DNA of 37,310 nt from WYEN01 sp049976205 (GTDB taxonomy: Archaea > Thermoproteota > Thermoprotei_A > Sulfolobales > AG1): NCBI GenBank assembly GCA_049976205.1, contig JBMFIR010000013.1, forward strand, positions 1-37,310, given 5' to 3'. Below are positions 16,102-25,596 of the stretch, piece after piece (the stretch's first letter is position 1; each line of letters opens with the position of its first letter). The translations under genes were made by a program, and so were the position numbers. Below the pieces are notes generated by a model. The model saw only the letters and a program-made list of their open reading frames with translations, ran no database searches and was not told where the DNA came from.

Positions 16102-16821
16102 TCATAACTTATTGATTATACATTCTTGTTTACTTGTTTCTCTTATGTTAATTATTTTACCATCTCTGATCTCATAGATCTTATTAGTGCAATTAGCTAT
16201 TTCGGGATCATGAGTCACTATGACTATAGTCATTCCGTATTTATTGAGATTTAAGAAAGTCTCCATAATATTCTTTGCTGATGCTCTATCCAGATTACCT
16301 GTAGGCTCATCAGCTAATAGAAGATCTGGTTCACCCACTATGGCTCTCGCAATAGCAACCCTCTGTTGCTGACCTCCTGATAATTGATTCGGTTTTTTGT
16401 AGAGCCATGAGATATCGCCAGAGGCTAGTTTCAAAGCTTTAAGCACCATCTCGTATCTTTTCTCCTTAGGAATCATTCTTGGTATAAGAGGCATCTCAAT
16501 GTTCTCGTAGACGGTTAATCTATTAATTAAATTAAAGAATTGAAATACAAAACCAATACCTCTATTTCTTAATTTAGCGATCTCATTATCGCTTAGCTCA
16601 GATATCCTAAACCCCTTAAACAAAACCTCTCCGAAGGTGGGTTTATCAAGTAAACCAGCTATATTAAGAAGAGTTGTTTTACCAGACCCCGATGGACCCA
16701 TAATAGATATTATCTCTCCTCTCTTAACAACAAGATCTATTCCATTAAGAGCCTTAGTCACAACATTACTACTCACATACTCTTTATAAACATCTTTGAG
16801 AATTAATAGATCCTCTGACAT
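16102..16821 (-). CDS. ABC transporter ATPase, MacB/LolD type
   Basis: The nucleotide-binding subunit shows Walker A GPSGSGKTT, the Q-loop FQFFNLI, the signature LSGGQQQR, Walker B LLLADEPTGNLD and the H-switch VTHD. The Q-loop region (NRLTVYENIEMPL) and ADEPTGNLD are typical of the MacB/LolD/FtsE group. The frame is open to GTG at 16863, but ATG at 16821 is preceded by GGGGAGTG and gives MSEDLLILKDV, the normal family start. No FtsX/MacB-type permease is in the window, so its membrane partner must be elsewhere or be lost. Confidence 0.9.
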   Translation of the reverse strand: MSEDLLILKDVYKEYVSSNVVTKALNGIDLVVKRGEIISIMGPSGSGKTTLLNIAGLLDKPTFGEVLFKGFRISELSDNEIAKLRNRGIGFVFQFFNLINRLTVYENIEMPLIPRMIPKEKRYEMVLKALKLASGDISWLYKKPNQLSGGQQQRVAIARAIVGEPDLLLADEPTGNLDRASAKNIMETFLNLNKYGMTIVIVTHDPEIANCTNKIYEIRDGKIINIRETSKQECIINKL

Positions 16822-17094
16822 AACGTCTACACTCCCCGGAGCTCCTCGAAAGATCTCCTCCACATATCACTATTAATCATTTCCATAGATATTATTAATT
16901 TATTAATCCTTATGATATCTCTATTCTTTAATCTGATTACGATACAAATGAATTCATAAATATTTACATAATAAATTCACTCTAATAAAAAATTTAGTAT
17001 AGATTCTCATTGTTAGATTTTTGCATATTTATATATAAAAATGAAATATCTTTATTTCGATAATAATTTTAAATTAAAAAACTAATAGAAAAAA

Positions 17095-17103
17095 CTTAAA
17101 TAG
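17095..17103 (+). promoter_or_regulatory. TATA box and leader of the molybdopterin oxidoreductase operon
   Basis: CTTAAATAG preceded by A-rich sequence (BRE-like) predicts a start near 17125. GGTGAT (17131-17136) then lies 4 nt before TTG at 17141, which decides the start of the catalytic subunit. The 320 bp between the ABC ATPase start and this gene otherwise hold only AT-rich sequence. Confidence 0.45.
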
Positions 17104-17140
17104 TTTATTTGAATAATTATAATGGAATAAGGTGATTTTA

Positions 17141-19666
17141 TTGAATTCAAACAACGATCAAGTTAATTTAAGCAGAAGAGAATTTATTAAGACAATAACT
17201 GCCTTAGGATTAGCAGGCGCACTAATAAGCGGATTCTCTTCATCAATTTTTAATCAGAGAAGCAATGTTTCTAGACGAGAAGAATCATTATTTTTCCAGG
17301 AGGCGAATGTCAGAGAATTCTATAGTATATGTGGAGCGTGTGGTGCTGGTTGTGGTATAAAGGTTGGTGTTGATAGCAAAGGAAACTTACTATATGTCAC
17401 TGCTAATCCTAATCATCCTCAACGAAGTATCTGTGGTAGAGGATCTACTGGTAAATGGTTGTGGAACCATCCGTTAAGAATCAAGAAGCCTCTTAAAAGA
17501 ATAGGTTCCAGAGGAGAGGGAAAATTTACTGAGATCTCTTGGGAGCAGGCTCTAGATGAGATCGCGTCAAAACTTAAAGACATTATCAATAGATATGGCG
17601 CTAGATCAGTTGTTATTACTAGGCATGATATTAGATGGAATCCACTATTCGGCTACTTATTAGGCACACCAAATTTCGATATAGGACACGAAGCCACGTG
17701 CCACGGGCCCGGCACCCCCGCTAGGAAGTGGGTGCTTGGGGCAGGTGGTCCTCCGACTGTTGATCCTGATTATGAGAATGCTCGCTATATGCTCTTCATA
17801 GGCAGAACACTTGCCACAGCTTCTATGGGGGCATTGAATAAAGTGATGAAAAGTAAGAGTCTGGGTTCAAAAATTGTTGTTGTTGATCCTAGAATGCCTG
17901 AGATAGGCTATGCTAATACAGAGTGGATACCAATTATACCAGGAACAGATACAGCATTTGTTCTCTCTCTTATATATGTCATAATAAATGAGAAACTCTA
18001 TGACGAAAACTTCTTAAAGAACTATACCAATGCACCATTTCTCATTAAACCAGATAAGAACCCATTGACAGAGGCAGATCTGAGGGAGGGAGGTGATTCT
18101 AAGAAATATATCGTTTACGACAAGAGTAATTCGAGTTTAAAACCGTATAATGAAAAAGGCATAGATCCAGACCTTGAGTATAGCGGTGAGATTACTTTAA
18201 AGAATGGATCAAAGATTCCTGTGAAGACAGCTTTTCTGCTACTTAAGGAAAGAGCTTCTAAATATCCTCCGCATGAGGCAGAAAGAATAACAGGTATTCC
18301 CGCTGACACAATAATTAGAGTAGCAAGAGAATTCGCGTTAGCGAAAGGAGTCGCTGACGATACTTGGTATGCTGCTAAAAACGGTAGTGAAACAGATCTT
18401 GTCAGAGCAATACTTATACTAAATGCTTTAGTAGGAAATATTGACAAGAGAGGAGGTCTATGCTTCGCAGAATCTCCAAAATTCCCCGACGTGTGCTGGA
18501 TCGCACCAGATGGTTATGTTCAAACTATTCTTGGAGTAAAATTTGAGTCTGAGGCTACCAAGTATCCTAGAATTGACAAATACTTCTACCCAGAGACTGT
18601 CTCCACATTTAATGCTATCATAAATGCAGTGTTAGAAGAGAAGCCTTACCCCGTGAAGGCTCTTATTGTTCTTGGAACAACTATATTTAATAGAGATATT
18701 GATCTAGAGAAGATAAAGAAAGTGCTTGAGAAGCTAGAGCTAATCGTCGTGATGGACTTTTTGCCTCAAGACGTAGTTGATTGGGCTGATTATGTTCTTC
18801 CCACAAGAATATATCTTGAGAAAGAAGAGATCATGGTTGTTAGATGGACGCTCCATGCAGCCGTTCAGATGTCCACGGGTCATGTTGAACCTCCTCCGGG
18901 TGTGGATGCTCGAGATGAGTTATGGATCTTTATGGAAATCCTTAGGAGAATATATCCTGATAGAGCTGCCTTAGTGGGATACACACAGGAATACGCTGAC
19001 TACTCAAAATTCCATATTTATGAGGAGAAGATCAAGGAGGCTCTTATCGAGGCTTTAGCGAAGAATTGGAACTTGTCTCCTGATTACATAAAGAGAGAAC
19101 TTGAGGAGAAAGGCTTTATACTTCTTAAGAAGAAGAGTTATGAGACAAGACCTTACAAGACATCATTAGCAACACCAAGTGGGAAAGTAGAGATCTATCA
19201 ACTAGCAGCACTGAAATATAATTTAGACCCCTTACCAGACTACTATCCGCCACCAGCATATACACTGCCTAAGGAACCAAATGAATTCTATTTAGTAAAT
19301 GGTAAGGGACCATTAGTATCTGCTCAAGGAGCCTTTGCTTATCCGATGAAGTATGTTGCTGATAGAAGGATTTGGATGAATCCTAAGGATGCAGCGAGGT
19401 TAGGAGTTAGAGATGGGGACCTAATAGAGATTGAAGGTATCGACAATGGCTACAAGGCTGTTGCGAGAGTTCATGTGACTAACAAGGTCCGTGAAAAAGT
19501 CTTATTTGTATACGCCCTCATGGGTGGTAGAATGAGTAAGCTAATAAATGGAAAATATAAGTTTCTTAAGGAAGGTATTAACCCCAACTGGTTCGCTAAA
19601 GGATATATATCCCCAGTAGTAGGTGGTGGAGCAACCAATAGTTCTGTGAGGGTGAGGAAACTATGA
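17141..19666 (+). CDS. molybdopterin oxidoreductase catalytic subunit (Psr/Phs/Ttr type), Tat-exported
   Basis: Complex iron-sulfur molybdoenzyme large subunit, about 841 residues. The N-terminus carries a Tat signal (SRREFIK followed by a hydrophobic stretch). The [4Fe-4S] motif is CGACGAGC with the fourth cysteine in SICGRG. EATCHGPGTP probably holds the cysteine ligand to Mo or W. The C-terminal dinucleotide-binding domain (NPKDAARLGVRDGDLIEIEG) is complete. Its two partner subunits follow with overlapping stops and starts. Such complexes reduce polysulfide, thiosulfate or tetrathionate, or run as sulfur-compound dehydrogenases; the sequence does not decide. The frame opens at GTG 17132, but the Shine-Dalgarno favours TTG 17141. 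Confidence 0.9.
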   Translation: MNSNNDQVNLSRREFIKTITALGLAGALISGFSSSIFNQRSNVSRREESLFFQEANVREFYSICGACGAGCGIKVGVDSKGNLLYVTANPNHPQRSICGRGSTGKWLWNHPLRIKKPLKRIGSRGEGKFTEISWEQALDEIASKLKDIINRYGARSVVITRHDIRWNPLFGYLLGTPNFDIGHEATCHGPGTPARKWVLGAGGPPTVDPDYENARYMLFIGRTLATASMGALNKVMKSKSLGSKIVVVDPRMPEIGYANTEWIPIIPGTDTAFVLSLIYVIINEKLYDENFLKNYTNAPFLIKPDKNPLTEADLREGGDSKKYIVYDKSNSSLKPYNEKGIDPDLEYSGEITLKNGSKIPVKTAFLLLKERASKYPPHEAERITGIPADTIIRVAREFALAKGVADDTWYAAKNGSETDLVRAILILNALVGNIDKRGGLCFAESPKFPDVCWIAPDGYVQTILGVKFESEATKYPRIDKYFYPETVSTFNAIINAVLEEKPYPVKALIVLGTTIFNRDIDLEKIKKVLEKLELIVVMDFLPQDVVDWADYVLPTRIYLEKEEIMVVRWTLHAAVQMSTGHVEPPPGVDARDELWIFMEILRRIYPDRAALVGYTQEYADYSKFHIYEEKIKEALIEALAKNWNLSPDYIKRELEEKGFILLKKKSYETRPYKTSLATPSGKVEIYQLAALKYNLDPLPDYYPPPAYTLPKEPNEFYLVNGKGPLVSAQGAFAYPMKYVADRRIWMNPKDAARLGVRDGDLIEIEGIDNGYKAVARVHVTNKVREKVLFVYALMGGRMSKLINGKYKFLKEGINPNWFAKGYISPVVGGGATNSSVRVRKL

Positions 19667-20235
19667 CTAGGTATGCTCATTTGTGGGATGCTGGTAAATG
19701 TATTGGTTGTGGAGCGTGTATAATAGAGTGTATATCTGCTAATCACTCAGATCTTATGGAGGGAGATAATAAGAGCTGGGAGTGGGTGCCCTCTAATATT
19801 AGAAGAATAGAGATTGAGGGACTCACACCAAAAATACTTCTCCTACAATGTCAGCACTGTGAAAATCCGCCATGTGTGCATGCATGTCCTACTGGAGCAT
19901 CTTACATAGATAAGTCAAACGGTTTAGTAAAAATAGATCCTAGCAAGTGCATAGGGTGTAGATACTGTGTTACTTCTTGTCCATATAATGCAAGATGGGT
20001 TCACCCGGTAACAGGTTTACCAGAGAAGTGTATGGGCGAGACATGTTTATTTATTGTGGAGAAATTGGGTGGTAAACCAGTCTGCGTATCTGTTTGCCCA
20101 GCTGAGGCAAGAGATTTTGGCGATATAGATGATCCGAATAGTAGCATCAGTAAAAGACTGAGAAGTAGTAGGTATATCAGATTATTAGAGAATAAAGGTA
20201 CGGGACCTAAGTTCTTCGTGGTGATGGAACCATGA
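19663..20235 (+). CDS. four-cluster ferredoxin-like subunit of the molybdoenzyme (PsrB/DmsB type)
   Basis: 190 residues with 16 cysteines in four groups: CIGCGACIIEC, CQHCENPPCVHACP, CIGCRYCVTSCP and CMGETC...CVSVCP. It transfers electrons between the catalytic subunit and the membrane subunit. The fourth group has four residues between its first two cysteines, where most family members have two, so the geometry of that cluster may differ. It starts with an ATGA overlap with the catalytic subunit and ends in an ATGA overlap with the membrane subunit. It has no signal peptide and would be carried across by its Tat-exported partner. Confidence 0.93.
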   Translation: MTRYAHLWDAGKCIGCGACIIECISANHSDLMEGDNKSWEWVPSNIRRIEIEGLTPKILLLQCQHCENPPCVHACPTGASYIDKSNGLVKIDPSKCIGCRYCVTSCPYNARWVHPVTGLPEKCMGETCLFIVEKLGGKPVCVSVCPAEARDFGDIDDPNSSISKRLRSSRYIRLLENKGTGPKFFVVMEP

Positions 20236-21155
20236 CGCCTATAAATGATCTCTATACACAACTACAAGTAGCTGGTTGGGGCTGGCTAATAGCGATTTTC
20301 CTGTGGCTAGCAGGAATTGCTGGTATGGGATCTGTTGCATATTACTGGGTTAGGAGAACATCTCTAGCAATCACACTACTAGTAGCAATTATCTTAGCTC
20401 TAATATTTGTTGTATCAGATCTTACTAGACCATGGAATGTTCCTCACGCGATGCTGACTGCTTTGTTTACAGGCACATATAATTGGTTCTCCTGGATGGC
20501 AATAGGTATAATGCTTCTAGTTATCCAATTAATACTGCTACTTATAATAGTCTACAAGCACCTGATTGGACACAGAATCAAGTGGCTTAAGTGGATATCA
20601 GATATAGCGTCTTCAAATATTTACTTACTAATAACAGCATTCTTCGGTTTTTTAGTAACTATATACAGCGGGTTCTTAATATCACAAGCATCAGGAATAC
20701 CTCTTTGGAATACCCCGCTAATACCTATTCTATGGATTATTAGCGCATCAATATGCGCAGTAGCTCTAGTGGAGATTATTTCAGTGCTAAGCGGAGATCT
20801 ACACGATGAAAAACTCCTAAACACAACTAAGATAGGGTTCTCAATAGACGTATTTGAACTCTTTGTAGTATTATCATTCATATACGTTATGCTTACAGTA
20901 GGAACAATAGGAGCTGCAATAGGAGCCGAGATTATGTATAGAGGAGAACTAGCGGCTCTAACATGGATAGGAGTGATTGGACTAGGAATTATTTATCCAT
21001 TAATCATTGGGTTATACACTATAACCACAAAGAGACATGATAAAGCACTAATTATCTCCGCAGCCCTGCTAGCATTAATTGGAGCACTTATATTGAGATA
21101 CGTGATACTAGCCGCAGGCGTATACGAGCCTCTATCGATAAGTGGCTTCTCCTAA
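20232..21155 (+). CDS. NrfD/PsrC-type membrane subunit
   Basis: 307 residues with about eight or nine hydrophobic segments, the quinone-facing anchor of the complex. GWGWLIAIFLWLAGIAGMGS (about 15-34) matches the first helix of NrfD proteins, and the ending LILRYVILAAGVYEPL is the family-typical last helix. It exchanges electrons with menaquinone-type quinones and may take part in proton translocation. It is the last gene of the operon, followed by an oligo-T tract at 21161-21169. Confidence 0.92.
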   Translation: MTPINDLYTQLQVAGWGWLIAIFLWLAGIAGMGSVAYYWVRRTSLAITLLVAIILALIFVVSDLTRPWNVPHAMLTALFTGTYNWFSWMAIGIMLLVIQLILLLIIVYKHLIGHRIKWLKWISDIASSNIYLLITAFFGFLVTIYSGFLISQASGIPLWNTPLIPILWIISASICAVALVEIISVLSGDLHDEKLLNTTKIGFSIDVFELFVVLSFIYVMLTVGTIGAAIGAEIMYRGELAALTWIGVIGLGIIYPLIIGLYTITTKRHDKALIISAALLALIGALILRYVILAAGVYEPLSISGFS

Positions 21156-21160
21156 ACAAA

Positions 21161-21169
21161 TTCTTTTTT
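21161..21169 (+). terminator. oligo-T terminator of the molybdoenzyme operon
   Basis: TTCTTTTTT begins 5 nt after the stop of the membrane subunit gene. It lies between two converging genes. Confidence 0.4.
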
Positions 21170-21196
21170 AAACACACCCAATTAAAAAATTCTCTG

Positions 21197-22198
21197 CTAT
21201 GGAATTATCTTCTCAATCTTCCCTAACTTACGACTTAATATACTCACTATCTCAGAATACAATATGTCTATGCTAAGATCTTCTCTAGGGATCTTAGACA
21301 TCGCAGCTCTCTCATGTCCTCCCCAAGATCCATTATATTTCTTAGAGATCTCATCTAAAAAGATCTCTCCTAAATCCTTATCTAAACATATACTCTCGCT
21401 ACATCTAGCAATAACCCACTTCTCATAGTCTTTATCAGATATAACAATAGCTAGGTCGCACCCCGCAGAAATCATTTGAGTAGCCACTAAGCTCTCATGG
21501 GCTGATATATGAGTTAAGCATATTATTCTCCGATCACTTGTTCTATAAACATGAATTCTTGATAGTCCTTTTAGTCTAGCTATTTTCTCATCATACCTAA
21601 TCTCTCTTCTTATGATAGATAATGCTTGTGTCAGTGATGCTCCTTTCTTAATTAACCATCTTATATTATTATCTGTTTCCTCAGTGTAGTTTGTTAGCAA
21701 GCCTGTTTCGTAGAGTATAGCGGATAAGAATATACTTAATAGATCTTTATCTCTGATCTCTAGATTCTCTCTCTCAAAGATTCTGAGAATAATTTCTGTA
21801 GATGAGGTGCTTTCCGGAACAATGAAATTAATATTTTCCTTTTCTACCACAGTCTCACTATGATGATCTATAACAATCACATGGTTATATCTATTGCAGG
21901 GAGCGTTTACCCTATTGCATGATGAAGCATCGACTATAAACAGTATATCTCCAGAGAAATCATTACATAGTTTCATGATGCCCCTTCCCTTAACAAGATC
22001 AATAACTTTACTCGCAATAGGATCTAGTCCTTGAGGAGCTAAGAAACAGATATCAGCTGAACTCATAGATCTGATTAGTAGAGATAGAGCTAGTGCTGAC
22101 GCGGCTGAATCTATGTCTGCTGATGGATGAGATATAATATCAACTCTTTTAATTTCTTCGGTGGAGAAGATCTTTTTTAATATATAGAGTAGATCCAT
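21197..22198 (-). CDS. DHH-family phosphoesterase (RecJ/NrnA-like)
   Basis: 333 residues. The DHH domain shows HPSADIDSAASALAL (about 23-37), an aspartate in FIVDASS, the DHH motif in VIVIDHHSE (about 107-115) and a further conserved segment STSSTEIILRIF. The DHHA1 part ends with GSWGGHERAAMS, equivalent to the GGGH substrate-binding loop. Such proteins degrade nanoRNA, cyclic dinucleotides or single-stranded DNA using two metal ions; which applies here is not visible. It starts with ATG at 22198 and lies 53 bp after the next gene on the same strand. Confidence 0.88.
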   Translation of the reverse strand: MDLLYILKKIFSTEEIKRVDIISHPSADIDSAASALALSLLIRSMSSADICFLAPQGLDPIASKVIDLVKGRGIMKLCNDFSGDILFIVDASSCNRVNAPCNRYNHVIVIDHHSETVVEKENINFIVPESTSSTEIILRIFERENLEIRDKDLLSIFLSAILYETGLLTNYTEETDNNIRWLIKKGASLTQALSIIRREIRYDEKIARLKGLSRIHVYRTSDRRIICLTHISAHESLVATQMISAGCDLAIVISDKDYEKWVIARCSESICLDKDLGEIFLDEISKKYNGSWGGHERAAMSKIPREDLSIDILYSEIVSILSRKLGKIEKIIP

Positions 22199-22251
22199 GG
22201 TGTACTAGCCGGTGCTTATCTATTTCCATATATTACTTTGACATTACTTCA

Positions 22252-23781
22252 TTAGTTTAGTGATAACGCTACTCCCTCACTTCTAGGATCTGATGCCACA
22301 GAAACTAAGCCTCTCTTAAGATCTCTCCTTAAAATATTTACTAGACCTGTTCCACCTAATTTCTTCATGTAATGTATAAGATACTCAGTCTTATCAGGAG
22401 GTCTTAAATAATTCTCGATTAGTAGTCTATTAATCTCGTATGAGTGCTCTGAGTAATCATAAATGAATCTAGGGGCTTCAATAGCTTGGTCAAGACTCAT
22501 TGAATAAACAAAAATATTCTCATAGATTCTCGTATGGATCTGAGGTCTCCAGTGACCTCCCGCGCATCCTATCATATGCACACTATCTTTTCCGTAGTCT
22601 CTCACCATTAGTATAGAGAGAGTGTGAAGAGGTCTCTTCTGGGGAGCTGGCGAATTCGGTTTATCTCTGGTATAGGAGAAACCTGCTCCTCGATTCTGAA
22701 ACACGATCCCTTTAGCAACTACTCCAGAGCCAAATGGGTAGAATAGACTCTGTATGAATCCTACGATATTTCCGTGATGATCTCCTACTACAAAAAATGT
22801 TGTGTCACCACCGCTTCTTAAATAAGGATCTTTTCTATCTAGATCGAGTCTTTTAACATCTTTGTATCTCACGTATCTATTTGGATCTATATTCATGTAG
22901 TTTATATCTCCAATATGATTATCTCGGAAGTTGTATATCTTCTTGACAGGTTCTGACCAGTAAATTATTCTCAAAGGATCTTCGAAATCATATTTATTCA
23001 GCTCTTCACTATATAATGCATCTATCATTTGTAGAGTAGAGATTCCTTGAGTATTTGGAGGGATCTCGTGAAGAATCTGTGTTTCTAAGTCTAGTTTAAG
23101 TGGTTTATCTATATATCCTTTGTGCTCCATGAAGTCGTCCAGACCTATATCAAGACCTAGTTTCTGTAGCTCTAATACTATTTCCTCAGCTGTTTCTCCG
23201 TAATAGAACTCGTCCCATCCCCTAATGGCTATTCTCCTAAGTACAACTCCAAGATCTTTATTTGTGAAAAAGTCTCCTTCTCTATGACCCGAGTATAGAT
23301 CGAACCAATTCTTGTATTCAGGTTCTCTGCTTAATTCTTTCTCTAGTTGTGCAATAGATCTTGCTAAAGAAACTCCTATGTGGAAACCGTTGAGAGCGAG
23401 AGAGATAGCTGGTCTAAGTATTCTCTCCATATCAAGTGTAGCATAGTTCTCGTAGATGAAGCCCCACAGATCTATTAGTCCAGGCATTGTTATTGTTAAT
23501 AATCCTCTCAAGGGTTTCTTCGCTAAGTAGCTATCAACAGGAAAATTCTTAGGAGATCTGCCAGATCCATTGTATACGATAATCTCCTCATTTTCTAATA
23601 CTGCTAGTAAAAATCCATCACCACCTAATCCACTAGTTTGTGGTTGAACAACTGATAAAACTGCACTTACTGCTAATGCGGCGTCAAAAGCATTACCACC
23701 TTCTCTTAGAATCTCTAAGGCGGCTAAGGAGGCTAAGTAATGGTCTGAGGCTACGCCTGCTTTACCAAACCCAATCTTCAT
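22252..23781 (-). CDS. ggt: gamma-glutamyltransferase family protein, probably cytoplasmic
   Basis: Ntn-hydrolase of 509 residues. The N-terminal signature GGNAFDAALAVSAVLSVVQPQTSGLGGDGF is clear. Self-cleavage would occur before the threonine in GGDTTFFVVGD (about residue 345), the position that becomes the catalytic nucleophile. GCAGGHWRPQ probably corresponds to the oxyanion/GGS region near the C-terminus. It lacks a signal peptide, unlike bacterial periplasmic enzymes. Members act on glutathione-like or other gamma-glutamyl compounds or cephalosporin-like amides; the substrate in an archaeon is open. Confidence 0.88.
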   Translation of the reverse strand: MKIGFGKAGVASDHYLASLAALEILREGGNAFDAALAVSAVLSVVQPQTSGLGGDGFLLAVLENEEIIVYNGSGRSPKNFPVDSYLAKKPLRGLLTITMPGLIDLWGFIYENYATLDMERILRPAISLALNGFHIGVSLARSIAQLEKELSREPEYKNWFDLYSGHREGDFFTNKDLGVVLRRIAIRGWDEFYYGETAEEIVLELQKLGLDIGLDDFMEHKGYIDKPLKLDLETQILHEIPPNTQGISTLQMIDALYSEELNKYDFEDPLRIIYWSEPVKKIYNFRDNHIGDINYMNIDPNRYVRYKDVKRLDLDRKDPYLRSGGDTTFFVVGDHHGNIVGFIQSLFYPFGSGVVAKGIVFQNRGAGFSYTRDKPNSPAPQKRPLHTLSILMVRDYGKDSVHMIGCAGGHWRPQIHTRIYENIFVYSMSLDQAIEAPRFIYDYSEHSYEINRLLIENYLRPPDKTEYLIHYMKKLGGTGLVNILRRDLKRGLVSVASDPRSEGVALSLN

Positions 23782-23818
23782 TGATGATACCTCTACACTG
23801 GTTAATATAGTATCTCTT

Positions 23819-24181
23819 CTATAAATTCTTACTAGTGCTGTATTTGTTTTTTAGATAATTCTCAATGTCTCTATAACATCTATCTATTATCTCATCTATT
23901 TTTTTAATAATCAATTCTTTTGGAGCATCAGATCTGTATATAGTCTCTATGTTAAGTTTGATGCTAAGTTGATCAGATGATTCCACTTTAATTAATAGAT
24001 TATATGATTTAATTAAGGGATAGATAATACTCTTCTCGAAATATTTTCTAAAACTTTCCTCTATAATAGATGCGATCTCTATAAGATCTTCTTGAGAAAA
24101 AATTTTTGTGCCTAGACCTATTTCAACGACTTCTACCTTATCTATTTCCTCAGCCTCCTCCTTTCTTAATTGTTGTTCCAT
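23819..24181 (-). CDS. DUF3194 protein
   Basis: 120-residue acidic protein with alternating helices and strands and no catalytic motif. Its size and its position directly after the prefoldin beta gene match the archaeal family DUF3194. It overlaps pfdB by 32 bp, in a different frame, so translation is probably coupled. Function unknown; a link to prefoldin or to the information-processing genes usually near it is inferred only. Confidence 0.75.
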   Translation of the reverse strand: MEQQLRKEEAEEIDKVEVVEIGLGTKIFSQEDLIEIASIIEESFRKYFEKSIIYPLIKSYNLLIKVESSDQLSIKLNIETIYRSDAPKELIIKKIDEIIDRCYRDIENYLKNKYSTSKNL

Positions 24182-24527
24182 AGTATCTACCTAAGATCTC
24201 ATTGATCTTACTCTCAACACCCTTGATCTCTGTATTCAGAGAAGTTTCTTGCTTCTCTAGACTCTTTAATCTTAGTTCTAAAATATCTTTCTTATCATTA
24301 AGATCTCTCTCAGCCTCCTCCTTAGATACCTTAACTATTAAGTGACCCGCTGCTCTGTAGATAGGTGTGTCAGGAGATGTGTTTCTCAAGATCTCTAATG
24401 CTCTCTCTGTTTCGCGAAGCTGAGCCTGAACAATATTCTTCTCAGTTAATATCTGATTTAGTTTCGCTCTCAATTGCTGAAGTTTTACTAAATATTGTTG
24501 CAATTCTGGTGGTAGTGTCTCAGCCAT
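24150..24527 (-). CDS. pfdB: prefoldin subunit beta
   Basis: Chaperone subunit that forms the jellyfish-shaped alpha2-beta4 hexamer and hands unfolded proteins to the thermosome. The two coiled-coil helices (about residues 6-50 and 75-118) flank the beta hairpin TPIYRAAGHLIVKVSKEEAE. The 125-residue length is normal. The start is ATG at 24527. The alpha subunit gene is not in this window. Confidence 0.92.
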   Translation of the reverse strand: MAETLPPELQQYLVKLQQLRAKLNQILTEKNIVQAQLRETERALEILRNTSPDTPIYRAAGHLIVKVSKEEAERDLNDKKDILELRLKSLEKQETSLNTEIKGVESKINEILGRYYGTTIKKGGG

Positions 24528-24593
24528 CTAAAGCCCCGAGATATATATTCAGAATATCCATATATATTTTACTTTTTACTATTGCTATATGAA

Positions 24594-25577
24594 TTATCTC
24601 TGCTCAATTAATATAATCATCTCATCTTCTCTGAATTCATTAAAAAGATCTATGTTCCCTAAATCAGCGATTGCGGCATAGGCATTGAAATACGGCTCGC
24701 CTAAGCGAGAGAACAAGGTAAGAACTTTATTATCATGATCCAACATGTAGCCGGCGGCGGCTGGCTCGTGACCTCTCACAATAAATCTTAATCCTGTTTT
24801 TCTCAGAAATTCTTTGGTTATATTTGCTCCCCACAGATAGCCTGCGCCTCTTGGACTAGGCAGATAATCTATATTCTCGTATCCTCTCAAAGGATCGTTC
24901 CAAAGAATCTCTTCTAAAATATTACCATAAGGATTCTCGGCATCAAGAATACACTCGATATTATCTGGGCAATTCTGCGTAGAGAACACTGGTACACCTC
25001 CATGAATAAATAAAACTCTCTTCTCTCGATAAGCTGCGTACGGCATAAGATCAAATATTTCGCGAGATAATCTATAGATCTCTTCACCAGATGAGCCGAA
25101 TCGGTATCTTAGAACATCTCTATAATCATGTGGATAAGGGAGTAAATGTTGAGGACCCTCGTGATTACCTCTTAAAACAATTACTCGATCTCTAAAATCT
25201 TTTTTTAGTAAAGCTATAGTTAAGAAAACCTCTAATTGAGCATATCCTCTATCCACATAGTCTCCTAAGAATACGACATATCCTCTATTCTGAAGATGCT
25301 CATATAACCCATGCATAAATAGTATTCTCTCCAAGGTGTCGAGATCCCCGTGTATATCTCCTACGGCGAAGTAGCCTCCTTCCCCTAATCTAACTAATCC
25401 TCTAGGATATCTCCTCTTCTCTCTCTCCTGAATTAGGATTTCTCTGAACTCAGTTAATATCTCAACAGTGTCTTTGGAAGATCTAGAGTACCTAACTGCT
25501 TCATCTATGATGCCTAAGTTTATTACCCATCCCCAAAAATATTCTCTCTCTAAAATTATTTTTGAGAGCTGATCCAG
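24594..25577 (-). CDS. PPP-family Ser/Thr protein phosphatase, apparent non-canonical start
   Basis: Metal-dependent phosphatase. The first ATG/GTG/TTG in frame is TTG at 25334, which gives 246 residues with GDYVDRG, VLRGNHE, FIHGG and RGHEP but without the first catalytic motif. That motif, GDIHGD, is encoded in the same open frame just upstream (about 25358-25341). The frame stays open and protein-like (EFREILIQEREKRRYPRG) back to about 25577 with no canonical start. A TATA box at 25597-25604 predicts transcription from about 25575, close to CTG at 25577. I therefore place the start at CTG, giving about 327 residues with GDIHGD at 73-78; ATA codons further in are alternatives. Confidence 0.85.
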   Translation of the reverse strand: MDQLSKIILEREYFWGWVINLGIIDEAVRYSRSSKDTVEILTEFREILIQEREKRRYPRGLVRLGEGGYFAVGDIHGDLDTLERILFMHGLYEHLQNRGYVVFLGDYVDRGYAQLEVFLTIALLKKDFRDRVIVLRGNHEGPQHLLPYPHDYRDVLRYRFGSSGEEIYRLSREIFDLMPYAAYREKRVLFIHGGVPVFSTQNCPDNIECILDAENPYGNILEEILWNDPLRGYENIDYLPSPRGAGYLWGANITKEFLRKTGLRFIVRGHEPAAAGYMLDHDNKVLTLFSRLGEPYFNAYAAIADLGNIDLFNEFREDEMIILIEQR

Positions 25578-25596
25578 GTGCAGATTAATATATTTC

